A stretch of 24,036 bases of DNA, taken from assembly GCA_049642705.1 (NCBI GenBank), contig JBARPB010000010.1, forward strand, positions 1 through 24,036. Direction: 5' to 3'. Source of the stretch: CAZYPU01 sp049642705. Lineage in GTDB: Bacteria; Omnitrophota; Gorgyraeia; JABMRN01; RBG-13-46-9. Shown in pieces: positions 1-6,833 of this stretch. Position 1 is the stretch's first letter. Each line of letters begins with the position of its first letter. Below the pieces are notes generated by a model that did no database searches, was not told where the DNA came from, and saw nothing but the letters and a program-made list of their open reading frames with translations. A program made the translations under genes and the position numbers.

Positions 1-760
1 CCGTTATGTCCAACCTCGACAGGATCTTAAGCCTTGCCAGAACCGCGTTCTGGTTTTTTTTCGGCAGCCGGAGCGCCTCCCGAAGCGTGCCATCAATCCT
101 GTACCTTACCCGTAAGTCCCTTTCGCACGGCTCGATATGAATATCGCTCGCCCTTCCCCTTAACGCCTCGTTTAATATAAGCGATACGATTTTGACGATG
201 GGGGCGCTCTGGCTTTCGGCGGTGACCTCGCCTATGTCTAATTTTTCCTCCTCGAGGACCTCCACGCTCTCTGCGCCTACATCCTTGATTATTTTGGATA
301 GGTCTCCTGTCGGCGCGCCGAACGTTCTCGCCAGTGTGTCTTTCACATCGTTCTCGGCTGCGATAACGATATCGATATTGTTTATATCGCGCGGAACCGT
401 CGCCCTTACATCATCGATGGCGAGGATGTCGGTAGGGTCTGACATGGCGACCGTAATGGTATTTCCGATTTTCGATATCGGGATGAGGTTATACTTGAAG
501 GCCAGCTTCTCAGGGACAATCTTCGCGACATCGGGGCTTACCCTGTATTTCGAAAGGTCCATCGGCGGTATATTCAACTGCTCGCTTAAAAATATCATCA
601 GTTCCTTATAGGTGATGATATTTTCCTTTACCAGAATCTTGCCTATGCTGCCCCCGTGCTTTTTATGGGTATTCACCACCTTTTTAAACTGGATCTTGCT
701 CAAAAGTTTTTTCTCCTTAAGGATGTCCAAAAGTTTATCCGATATCGTCTTCTTATGCAT
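1..760 (-). CDS. PilB/GspE-family secretion ATPase, second copy (3' end beyond window)
   Basis: This is the N-terminal 253 residues of a second type II secretion/type IV pilus assembly ATPase; the gene runs off the left edge before the Walker A motif. The ATG at 760 lies 8 nt after the stop of the upstream pilB and follows an AGAGGG ribosome binding site 4 nt away. Residues 1 to about 140 look like an MshEN-type N-terminal domain (MHKKTISDKLLDIL start; GGSIGKILVKENIITYKEL near 38-56). The last visible part carries the family's N2 ATPase sequence RASDIHIEPCERDLRVRYRI and then ARLKILSRLDI. It is similar throughout to the preceding gene, so the two are tandem paralogues. Whether it drives pilus extension, a type II secretion system or something else cannot be decided without the rest of the protein and its downstream neighbours. 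Confidence 0.9.
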   Translation of the reverse strand, partial: MHKKTISDKLLDILKEKKLLSKIQFKKVVNTHKKHGGSIGKILVKENIITYKELMIFLSEQLNIPPMDLSKYRVSPDVAKIVPEKLAFKYNLIPISKIGNTITVAMSDPTDILAIDDVRATVPRDINNIDIVIAAENDVKDTLARTFGAPTGDLSKIIKDVGAESVEVLEEEKLDIGEVTAESQSAPIVKIVSLILNEALRGRASDIHIEPCERDLRVRYRIDGTLREALRLPKKNQNAVLARLKILSRLDIT

Positions 761-768
761 CTATCCCT

Positions 769-2508
769 CTATTTCAACGGAATATCCTGGTCCCCGACGG
801 TAACGCGCAACACTTCCTCTACCGTCGTATCGCCGCGCAGGATTTTTTTCACGCCGTTTTCCCTTAACGTGCTCATGCCCTCCATGCGCGCCTCTTGCCT
901 TATTGTGTGCTCCTGGGCCTTCTCAAGAATAAGGTTGCGGACCTCCGGCGATAATACGAGCGTCTCTATGAGCCCTATCCTTCCTTTATATCCCGTATTC
1001 TGGCATGCCTTGCAGCCCTTGCCCCTGTAGGCGGTGTTTTTCGCGCCGACGGTTTTAAGCTTAAGTTTTTTTGAAGTTACATCGTCAATCTTATACGACT
1101 CCTTGCAGCTTTCACAAATCTTGCGCACGAGCCGCTGGGCCGCTACCAGGATCATGCTCGAGGTTATGAGAAAGGGCTCCACCCCCATGTTGATGAGGCG
1201 CACTACCGAGCCGCTGGCGGTCGTCGTGTGCAGCGTGCTTAAAACAAGGTGGCCGGTCAGGGCCGCTTTGATGGCTATGTCCACGGTCTCAAAGTCCCGT
1301 ATCTCGCCGACCATTATAATGTCCGGGTCCTGCCTTAAGAATGAGCGAAGGCTTGAGGCAAACGTAAGGTTTAAATTAGGCTTTACCGTAAGCTGGTTTA
1401 TGCCTTCCAGCTGGTATTCCACCGGGTCTTCGGCGGTGATTATATTTTTTCCCGGCGAGTCCACGAATTTCAGTATTGAATAAAGGGTTGTTGTCTTGCC
1501 GCACCCTGTCGGCCCGCATGAAAGAATCATTCCGTGCGGTTTCGAGGCGGCCTTTTTTATATTTTCCAGAGGCTCCTTTTCAAAACCCAGTTTCTCAAGG
1601 TCCAGCGTCGCCTGCGATTTGTCCAATATCCTGAGCGCCACCTTTTCACCGTTACTGGATGGTATGACGGAAATTCTGAAATCTACTTCCCTGTTATCTA
1701 TCTTTGCTTTGAAGCGGCCGTCTTGCGGAAGCCGCCTCTCGGCGATGTTCAGATTCGATATGACCTTTAACCTCGAGACCAGCGCAGGGTGGATCTTCTT
1801 CGGCGGGTGCTCGGCTTCCTGCAGTATGCCGTCTATCCTGTATCTTATCCTCAGGGTATTCTCAAGCGGCTCTATCAAAATGTCGCTTGCCCTCAATTTA
1901 ACGCCCTCGGCAAGCAGCATGTTTGTAATTTTGACGACGGGGGCCTCCTGGATGAGCTTTATAAGCTGCGCCGAGGAAACGGTATCCGCGCCTTCCTCCA
2001 CCACCTCGATATCGCCATCCGACTCCATGCCGTCTATAATCTTTTCTATTGCCTCGTGTGCGCCGGCTTCGTAATATTCGGCTATGGCTTCGTCTATATC
2101 CTTTTCGCCCGCTATGACGACGCTTATCTTGCAGCCGGTAATCACAGCTATGTCATCTGTCGCGAATACGTTAAGCGGGTCGGCTATCGCTATCGTTAAG
2201 AATTTCCCCATTTTTGAAACGGGCAAAACGCGGTAGTTTTTCGCCAGCTTTTTGGGGAGTAGTTTTATCACCTCGGGAGAAATTTTATAGCGCGAGAGGT
2301 CGATAGGGGGGATGCCGAGCTCTTCGCTTAAGGCGGAAGTAAGGTCGCTTCTTGAAACCAGGCCCATCCCGATGAGTATGTCGCTCAGTTTGCCGCCTGT
2401 TTCTTTCTGTATCGCGAGGGCTTTTTTAATATCATTTTCGACGAGAAGCTTCTTCTTGCAGAGGATCTCTGTTACCCTGTCTTTTATAGATAGGTTGTCG
2501 TCGCGCAT
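769..2508 (-). CDS. pilB: Type IV pilus assembly / type II secretion ATPase PilB/GspE
   Basis: A 579-residue hexameric motor ATPase of the PilB/GspE family, which powers pilin polymerisation at the inner membrane. An MshEN-like N-terminal domain spans about 8-145. The ATPase core shows Walker A GPTGCGKT (332-339), the Asp box TAEDPVE (358-364), Walker B DPDIIMVGE (394-402) and the His box GHLVLSTLHT. The family's tetracysteine zinc motif is C465-x2-C468 and C499-x2-C502. PilT sits two genes upstream, which favours PilB over GspE. The present ATG at 2508 has no Shine-Dalgarno sequence, which is odd. A much better start (ATG 2563 with AAGGGAG) is separated from it by a 33-bp palindrome with flanking 4-bp repeats, and would be in frame if that element were removed. 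The start used today is therefore uncertain; the ORF itself is intact. Confidence 0.95.
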   Translation of the reverse strand: MRDDNLSIKDRVTEILCKKKLLVENDIKKALAIQKETGGKLSDILIGMGLVSRSDLTSALSEELGIPPIDLSRYKISPEVIKLLPKKLAKNYRVLPVSKMGKFLTIAIADPLNVFATDDIAVITGCKISVVIAGEKDIDEAIAEYYEAGAHEAIEKIIDGMESDGDIEVVEEGADTVSSAQLIKLIQEAPVVKITNMLLAEGVKLRASDILIEPLENTLRIRYRIDGILQEAEHPPKKIHPALVSRLKVISNLNIAERRLPQDGRFKAKIDNREVDFRISVIPSSNGEKVALRILDKSQATLDLEKLGFEKEPLENIKKAASKPHGMILSCGPTGCGKTTTLYSILKFVDSPGKNIITAEDPVEYQLEGINQLTVKPNLNLTFASSLRSFLRQDPDIIMVGEIRDFETVDIAIKAALTGHLVLSTLHTTTASGSVVRLINMGVEPFLITSSMILVAAQRLVRKICESCKESYKIDDVTSKKLKLKTVGAKNTAYRGKGCKACQNTGYKGRIGLIETLVLSPEVRNLILEKAQEHTIRQEARMEGMSTLRENGVKKILRGDTTVEEVLRVTVGDQDIPLK

Positions 2509-2510
2509 TT

Positions 2511-2577
2511 TTAATGAGATCTGGACTTATGGAAATCTTTGATTTTCATAAGTCCATCTCCATCGACTTTCTCCCTT
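2511..2577 (-). other. Displaced pilB translation start and two mini-ORFs
   Basis: Seen in the sequence: an SD AAGGGAG (2571-2577), a 7-nt spacer, then ATG at 2563. That ATG opens only MEMDL before TGA at 2546-2548. The TGA overlaps a second ATG (start 2549) as ATGA. The second ORF encodes MKIKDFHKSRSH and stops at TAA 2511-2513, only 2 nt before the pilB ATG at 2508. Inference: the first ATG is the native pilB start, disconnected by the palindrome at 2523-2555. The mini-ORFs may now pass ribosomes to pilB by termination-reinitiation. Functional use of either peptide is unproven. Confidence 0.55.
2519..2559. mobile_element. Palindromic element 1 with ATCT target-site duplication
   Basis: The 33-bp element 2523-2555 has 15-bp arms starting GGACTTATG and ending CATAAGTCC, with one mismatch (G-T type) and a TTT loop. 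ATCT lies immediately on both sides (2519-2522 and 2556-2559). Excising the element plus one ATCT joins the strong upstream SD/ATG in frame to pilB, giving M-E-I-S-L-K-M-R-D-D. That independent check supports a real insertion rather than a chance hairpin. The element encodes no transposase and would have to be mobilised in trans. In the pilB mRNA it forms a hairpin within the leader. Confidence 0.65.
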
Positions 2578-2589
2578 GAAGGATCGAAT

Positions 2590-2654
2590 TAAACCCCCCA
2601 CCACTTTTAGTGCACCACTTTTAGCTGAACTCACTAAAAGTGGTGGGGGGTAAA
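2590..2654. mobile_element. Palindromic element 2 with TAAA target-site duplication
   Basis: Perfect 19-bp inverted arms lie at 2594-2612 (CCCCCCACCACTTTTAGTG) and 2632-2650, around a 19-nt loop. TAAA flanks it exactly (2590-2593 and 2651-2654). The loop repeats CACCACTTTTAG (2613-2624), a direct copy of arm positions 2599-2610. The distal arm can therefore pair with either copy, giving two competing hairpins. In the minus-strand transcript the six G:C base of the stem is followed at once by UUUAAUU, resembling a weak intrinsic terminator. It sits between the MshEN gene and pilB, so it could lower expression of the two ATPases relative to pilT. Confidence 0.6.
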
Positions 2655-2706
2655 TTCAGCCAACAACTTACGTCGACCACCATGGCCAACGTAAGTTGTG
2701 GCTTCA
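2655..2706. mobile_element. Palindromic element 3 with TTCA target-site duplication
   Basis: Inverted arms of 11 bp, ACAACTTACGT (2663-2673) and its complement (2689-2699), extend by GCC/GGC (2659-2661 and 2700-2702) past one bulged A at 2662. The loop is 2674-2688. TTCA lies directly on both sides (2655-2658 and 2703-2706), and the left TTCA touches the right TAAA of element 2. The sequence differs from elements 1 and 2, although all three carry an ACTT core near the outer part of the arm. With a bulge allowed, the boundary is less certain than for the other two. Confidence 0.5.
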
Positions 2707-2707
2707 T

Positions 2708-3163
2708 TTATTTTTTTTCTTTGGCGTAGAGTTTGGTAATTGCGCTTGAGATATCCGTCATGGTGCTAACGAACACCTGCACGTTGCACTTGGTCAAGAG
2801 CTCTATGTCTTCGATCGCTTTTATGTTTAGCGGGTTCGCCATGGCGACCGTAAGCGTATCCCCGATTTTATCTACGGCCATCAGGCAGTACTGGCGGGCT
2901 ACGTTTTCCGGTATAAGCTGGACAATGCTTTTTGAGAGTTCGTAGTTCGCGAGCGGCAGGTAAGGGAAACCGTACTGGACGGTCAGGGCCTGCGCTATTT
3001 CCTCTTCCTTGGTAAACCCCGATACAACGAGAATCTGGCCTATGAGGCCGCCTTTTTGCCTCTGTACCTCCAGGGCTTTCTCAAGCTGGGACTTCGTGAT
3101 AATTCCCCTTTCTATCAGAAGCTCCCCCAACTGTTTTTTTACCAGGCGCCTGAACGGAAGCAT
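2708..3163 (-). CDS. Stand-alone MshEN-domain protein
   Basis: A 151-residue protein that is almost entirely one MshEN (GspE N-terminal) domain with no ATPase module. Two tandem 24-residue motifs are visible: QLGELLIERGIITKSQLEKA (11-30) and, from about 40, LIGQILVVSGFTKEEEIAQA. The FPYLPL and LIPENVARQYCLMAVDK segments follow, and it ends at SAITKLYAKEKK. MshEN domains of this kind are a known high-affinity cyclic-di-GMP-binding family. Here the LG...L...G framework is better kept than in the two neighbouring PilB proteins, but the first-position Arg of the motifs is Q and L, so binding is not assured. The ATG lies 7 nt after the pilT stop with AAGG overlapping that stop. Inference: a regulatory subunit or competitor for the pilus motors. 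It could instead be a PilB remnant, but the clean domain end argues against decay. Confidence 0.85.
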   Translation of the reverse strand: MLPFRRLVKKQLGELLIERGIITKSQLEKALEVQRQKGGLIGQILVVSGFTKEEEIAQALTVQYGFPYLPLANYELSKSIVQLIPENVARQYCLMAVDKIGDTLTVAMANPLNIKAIEDIELLTKCNVQVFVSTMTDISSAITKLYAKEKK

Positions 3164-3170
3164 AGTCCGG

Positions 3171-4238
3171 TTACCTTGTTTTAATCAGTTTGTCAAGCTC
3201 ATCGGCATTCGTGGTCTTATGCAGGCACACCTCATAGGATATGATGCCCTTATTGCACAGTTCCGCCAACGACTGATTCATCGTCTTCATGCCGTCCTTC
3301 TGAGAGGTCTGTATGACGGAATACATCTGGTGAATCTTTCCCTCGCGGATTAAACTCCGGACAGCCGGCGTGGCAATGAGGACCTCCGTCGCAAGCACCC
3401 TGCCCGAGCGGCCGGCTTTCGGAATCAGCTGTTGGGAAAGCGCCGCGAGAAGAACAAAGGAAAGCTGCGTCTTTATCTGCTGCTGCTGGTTGGAGGGAAA
3501 AACGTCGATTACCCTGTTTACGGTCTGGACGGCGTCTGATGTGTGAAGCGTCGCAAAAACCAAATGCCCGGTCTCGGCGATTATCAAAGCGCTTTCTATT
3601 GTTTCGAGGTCCCTCATCTCGCCTATCAGTATAACATCGGGGTCCTGCCTCAGTACGTGCTTCAGGGAAGCTCCGAATGAATGTGTATCCCTGTAAACCT
3701 CCCTCTGGTCCACGATGGCTTTTTTGTTTTTGTGCACGAATTCGATGGGGTCTTCTATCGTTATAATATGGCATTCCTTGTGCGCGTTTATGAAATCTAT
3801 CATCGAGGCGAGGGTGGTAGATTTTCCGCTTCCCGTGGCGCCCGTAACAAGCACGAGCCCCTTCGGCTTGGCGCAGAGCTTGGTTACCACATTTACCGGA
3901 AGGCCGCATTCTTCAAAACTCATTATTTCGAAGGGAATAAGCCTTATGGCGCAGCCAACCGCTTCCCTCTGGTAAAAAATGTTTACCCTGAAGCGCGCCA
4001 GATCCTTAACTTCGAAAGAAAAATCCAGTTCCCAGTCCCTCTCAAACTGCTTTATCTGCTCTGGACTAAGGAGCGCATACGCGCTTTCCTTGACATCTTC
4101 CGCGCTCAGGACATTTTTGTCTACCGCGTAAAGTTTTTCGTCAATTCTTAAATGCACCGGCGACTTTGCCGTGACATGCAGGTCCGACGCCTTTTTCTCC
4201 ATCATAACCTTTAGTAGATTTCCTATATCTGCTTTCAT
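3171..4238 (-). CDS. pilT: Type IV pilus retraction ATPase PilT
   Basis: A 355-residue hexameric ATPase that depolymerises type IV pili for twitching motility. Visible motifs are Walker A GATGSGKST (133-141), Asp box TIEDPIEF (160-167), Walker B DVILIGE (201-207), His box GHLVFATLHT (224-233), and AVRSLIREGK, the counterpart of the PilT-specific AIRNLIRE sequence. Length is close to the usual 340-360. It lacks the MshEN domain and the tetracysteine motif found in PilB. The ATG at 4238 follows an AGGGAG site 7 nt away. It lies 13 nt after the GGDEF-like gene and 7 nt before the MshEN gene, so all are probably one transcript. Confidence 0.96.
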   Translation of the reverse strand: MKADIGNLLKVMMEKKASDLHVTAKSPVHLRIDEKLYAVDKNVLSAEDVKESAYALLSPEQIKQFERDWELDFSFEVKDLARFRVNIFYQREAVGCAIRLIPFEIMSFEECGLPVNVVTKLCAKPKGLVLVTGATGSGKSTTLASMIDFINAHKECHIITIEDPIEFVHKNKKAIVDQREVYRDTHSFGASLKHVLRQDPDVILIGEMRDLETIESALIIAETGHLVFATLHTSDAVQTVNRVIDVFPSNQQQQIKTQLSFVLLAALSQQLIPKAGRSGRVLATEVLIATPAVRSLIREGKIHQMYSVIQTSQKDGMKTMNQSLAELCNKGIISYEVCLHKTTNADELDKLIKTR

Positions 4239-4251
4239 ACTTCGACTCCCT

Positions 4252-5685
4252 TCACACCCCTGCGCCTACAACTCTATTTTTTCCTTTTTGCTTGGCTTTG
4301 GCAAGCGCCTCCTTGGCCTTCTCCATGATCTCGTCTATGCTCGAGCCGTCGAGGGGGTTCTCGCTCACTCCGCCCGAGGCGGTTACCCTGTCGTCCTTCT
4401 CGGATGAAAGCTGGAGCTTCTCTATCCTTTTCCTGGTCTTCTCCGCGATCTCCATCGCCTCCTTCTTGTTTACCTCGGGCAGGATAAGGGCGAAGGTGTC
4501 CTTTTCGATTACGCCCGGCTTCCCGAGCGGTTTTGAAAAATCGGCTATAAGGCCGGCGATTTTCCTGAGGGTAATCTCTGCCTGGGGCTTTCCCTTTTTG
4601 TCTTCGTATTGCCTGAAATCGTCGATGTCCATCAGGATGAATGAACACGGCCTCTGCGAAACAACGGAGCGCTCTATTTCTTCTTTCAGGCGGTTTAAGA
4701 TATAGGTTTTATTGAAAAGGCCCGTAAGAGCGTCTTTTATCTCCAGCTTTTCGGCTTTCCGGAGAAGAATATCGTTCTCTATCGCTATAGAAAGCTGTTC
4801 CGCAAAAACCTTGACTACCTCTATGTCATCGTTTGTATACGTAAAATTCTTGATGTCGTTGCCGACCACGAGAAACGCCCGCGCATCTCTTGAAATAAAC
4901 ATGGGGTAAGCGATTATGTTTTCGCATTTATATTTTATTTTAAACTCCTGTTCCGCCGAGGAAAATTTTGACGAGGCGTCTACCGTAACATGTTTTCGCT
5001 TGGCAAGCGCCTTTCCAAAAAGACCCTTGCCTTCCTCTACCGGCTCTCTCAAAAGCTTTTTCTGTTGTAAATTGTGCGAGGCCCGCATGATATATTGTTT
5101 GCTCTTACCCGACGAGCAATAATACAGAGCCGCAAAACCGCTTTCATAAAGTTGAGATAACTTGCCGACCACAAGCTCTAAAATGCTGTCCAGCTTAACG
5201 GAGGCGGAAATAAGCTCGCCTATCTGAAGGAGGTTGGACAAAACAGAAACCCTTTTCTGTATGTCCAAGTTTATCTCCCTCATCTTGTCCTGGTAATCCT
5301 TAAGATCGGCTATGTTCGATCTTATCTTTCTGGTAAGGAAATTTATCGCCTCGCCGATCTGGCCGATTTCATCGCCCGTATCCACGGGGACCTTCCTGTC
5401 GTAGTTTCCGTCCGTGATAATTTTGGCCTCCAGGGCTATGTCTATAACGCGCTCGGTTATGCTTTTAGCGAGGAATAATCCAAGCCAGGCGATTATGACG
5501 CAGAAAAGGATTACTACGCTGACCTGGCCGAACGAGACTTCCTCTTCCAGCAATATGAAGTTATTCGCCAGGTACCCTATGACGAGAAGCGGTATGACGG
5601 ACATCAGGCTAAAGGCGATTAGCAATTTGTACCTTATGCCCTGGGGCAACAGTGAAAACTTTTTCAGGATCGAGTTTTCTTTCAT
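4252..5685 (-). CDS. Membrane HAMP-GAF protein with degenerate GGDEF domain
   Basis: A 477-residue inner-membrane sensor-like protein. Two transmembrane segments (about 22-46 and 54-74) lead into a HAMP region (about 74-130), a helical linker, a GAF domain (about 160-305) and a GGDEF-type domain (about 313-475). The GGDEF fold is recognised by DALTGLFN (318-325), MDIDDF (352-357) and the ALILPE segment. However, the signature itself reads EKDTF (394-398) instead of GGDEF, and the usual ND..GH..GD stretch is ED..GK..AE. Diguanylate cyclase activity is therefore unlikely; a degenerate domain may bind nucleotide or act as a scaffold, as in other pilus regulators. It is the first gene after a near-consensus promoter, with a perfect GAGGTGA ribosome binding site (5690-5696), and heads the pilT-MshEN-pilB set. 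Confidence 0.88.
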   Translation of the reverse strand: MKENSILKKFSLLPQGIRYKLLIAFSLMSVIPLLVIGYLANNFILLEEEVSFGQVSVVILFCVIIAWLGLFLAKSITERVIDIALEAKIITDGNYDRKVPVDTGDEIGQIGEAINFLTRKIRSNIADLKDYQDKMREINLDIQKRVSVLSNLLQIGELISASVKLDSILELVVGKLSQLYESGFAALYYCSSGKSKQYIMRASHNLQQKKLLREPVEEGKGLFGKALAKRKHVTVDASSKFSSAEQEFKIKYKCENIIAYPMFISRDARAFLVVGNDIKNFTYTNDDIEVVKVFAEQLSIAIENDILLRKAEKLEIKDALTGLFNKTYILNRLKEEIERSVVSQRPCSFILMDIDDFRQYEDKKGKPQAEITLRKIAGLIADFSKPLGKPGVIEKDTFALILPEVNKKEAMEIAEKTRKRIEKLQLSSEKDDRVTASGGVSENPLDGSSIDEIMEKAKEALAKAKQKGKNRVVGAGV

Positions 5686-5713
5686 ATCTTCACCTCATTT
5701 TTAATTTGCCTAT

Positions 5714-5727
5714 TCAAGTATACTTGA
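5714..5727. promoter_or_regulatory. Perfect 14-bp palindrome over the pil-operon -10 box
   Basis: TCAAGTATACTTGA reads identically on both strands and contains the TATACT -10 hexamer of the promoter below. A dimeric repressor bound here would block RNA polymerase. Part of the symmetry comes from the -10 itself (GTATAC), so an operator role is only a possibility. Confidence 0.4.
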
Positions 5728-5745
5728 TATATGCTACTTTGTCAA
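5717..5745 (-). promoter_or_regulatory. Sigma70-type promoter of the GGDEF-pilT-pilB operon
   Basis: On the minus strand TTGACA (5740-5745) is followed by a 17-bp spacer (5723-5739) and TATACT (5717-5722). This is a consensus -35 with a 5/6 match at the -10 and ideal spacing. Initiation near 5710 would give a leader of about 25 nt carrying the GAGGTGA site of the first gene. It lies just after the rodA stop, so the pilus genes are probably transcribed separately from the rod-shape operon. No intrinsic terminator is seen between them. Confidence 0.8.
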
Positions 5746-5761
5746 TATTATGTGCTATACC

Positions 5762-6832
5762 TTAAAATAAGGGCCGCCGCATACCTATATTAAGAAGAAG
5801 CCCCATGCATACCAGCATCGTTACGATGCTCGAACCGCCGTAACTTATAAGCGGCAGGGTAAGTCCTACGACCGGCAAAAAACCTATCGTCATGCCGACG
5901 CTTATGATAACCTGAAGGGAAAAAAGCGTCACAAGGCCTGCGGCCATCAGCCTGCCGTACGTATCGGGCGTTGTCTCGATAATTTTTATACCTCTATATA
6001 TAATGAGGGCGTAGAGGAGCATCAGAATCAACGCGCCCAAAAAACCCCATTCTTCCCCTACCACGGAAAATATAAAATCCGTGTGCCGCTCCGGCAGGAA
6101 ATTTAGCTGATTCTGCGTGCCGCCAAGCCATCCTTTTCCGAAAAGCCCGCCGGCGCCGACGGCAATTTTTGACTGGATTACGGTATACCCCGAACCGAGA
6201 GGGTCGATGTTCGGGTTCACAAAAACAAAAAGCCTTTGTCTCTGGTAGTCCTTTAAGAGGCGCCAGAAAACCGGAAGGGCGCTCATGCCGAGGAAAACTA
6301 TGCCGGCAAGGTGCTTAAGCCTCGCACCGGCTATAAAAAGCATTGCAAGGGTTATCGGCACCAACAGTAACGCCGTTCCGAGATCCGGTTCTATAAGAAT
6401 GAGGGCGAACGCGGGCAGAACCAGGCATAATGCGCCGAACGGGAAGCTTATTTTCGCAGCATCCGCCCTCCTCGCGCTCATGTAAGCGGAAAGCGCTAAG
6501 ACCAGGGTTATTTTGGCAAATTCGGAGGGCTGGATGTTGAATGCGCCGAAACTTATCCACCTGTGAGCGCCGCCCCTGGCCTTGCCAAAAAACAATACCA
6601 GGACAAGAAGTAATATATTTATTCCGTAAAGCAGGTATGAGATGCTTATAAACCTCTGATAATCGACGCGCGCCGCGACAAACAAAAGCACAATGCCGGA
6701 CAGAATCCAGAAGGCCTGGCGCAAGACGATATTTTGATGGTAATACTCCTTTGAGGCGCTGTAAAGTATTGCAAGGCCGATTGCGAGTATCGCAAGAACG
6801 GAAAGGAATAGAACTTTGTCAAAATTTTTCAT
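5762..6832 (-). CDS. rodA: Rod-shape peptidoglycan glycosyltransferase RodA
   Basis: A 356-residue SEDS-family membrane protein that polymerises lipid II glycan strands for elongation together with PBP2. It has about ten hydrophobic segments. Conserved SEDS sequences are visible: IQPSEFAKITLVL, EPDLGTALLL with the functionally important Asp, GYTVIQSKIAVGAGGLFGKG, FLPERHTDFIFSVVGEEWGF and LPLISYGGSS near the C terminus. The frame stays open upstream, but the real start is the ATG at 6832, one base past the mrdA stop: MKNFDKVLFL leads straight into the first membrane helix, and the upstream residues lack membrane character. It is the last gene of mreB-mreC-mreD-mrdA-rodA. Confidence 0.96.
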   Translation of the reverse strand: MKNFDKVLFLSVLAILAIGLAILYSASKEYYHQNIVLRQAFWILSGIVLLFVAARVDYQRFISISYLLYGINILLLVLVLFFGKARGGAHRWISFGAFNIQPSEFAKITLVLALSAYMSARRADAAKISFPFGALCLVLPAFALILIEPDLGTALLLVPITLAMLFIAGARLKHLAGIVFLGMSALPVFWRLLKDYQRQRLFVFVNPNIDPLGSGYTVIQSKIAVGAGGLFGKGWLGGTQNQLNFLPERHTDFIFSVVGEEWGFLGALILMLLYALIIYRGIKIIETTPDTYGRLMAAGLVTLFSLQVIISVGMTIGFLPVVGLTLPLISYGGSSIVTMLVCMGLLLNIGMRRPLF

Positions 6833-6833
6833 A

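Noticed and set aside
192..1483. Long plus-strand open frames opposite the two pilB genes
   Set aside because: They lie wholly antisense to genes with clear ATPase motifs and show no domain of their own.
3250..3909. A 219-codon minus-strand open frame inside pilT
   Set aside because: It is in another frame of pilT, has an Arg/Gly/His-rich shadow composition and no recognisable fold; the pilT frame has all expected motifs.
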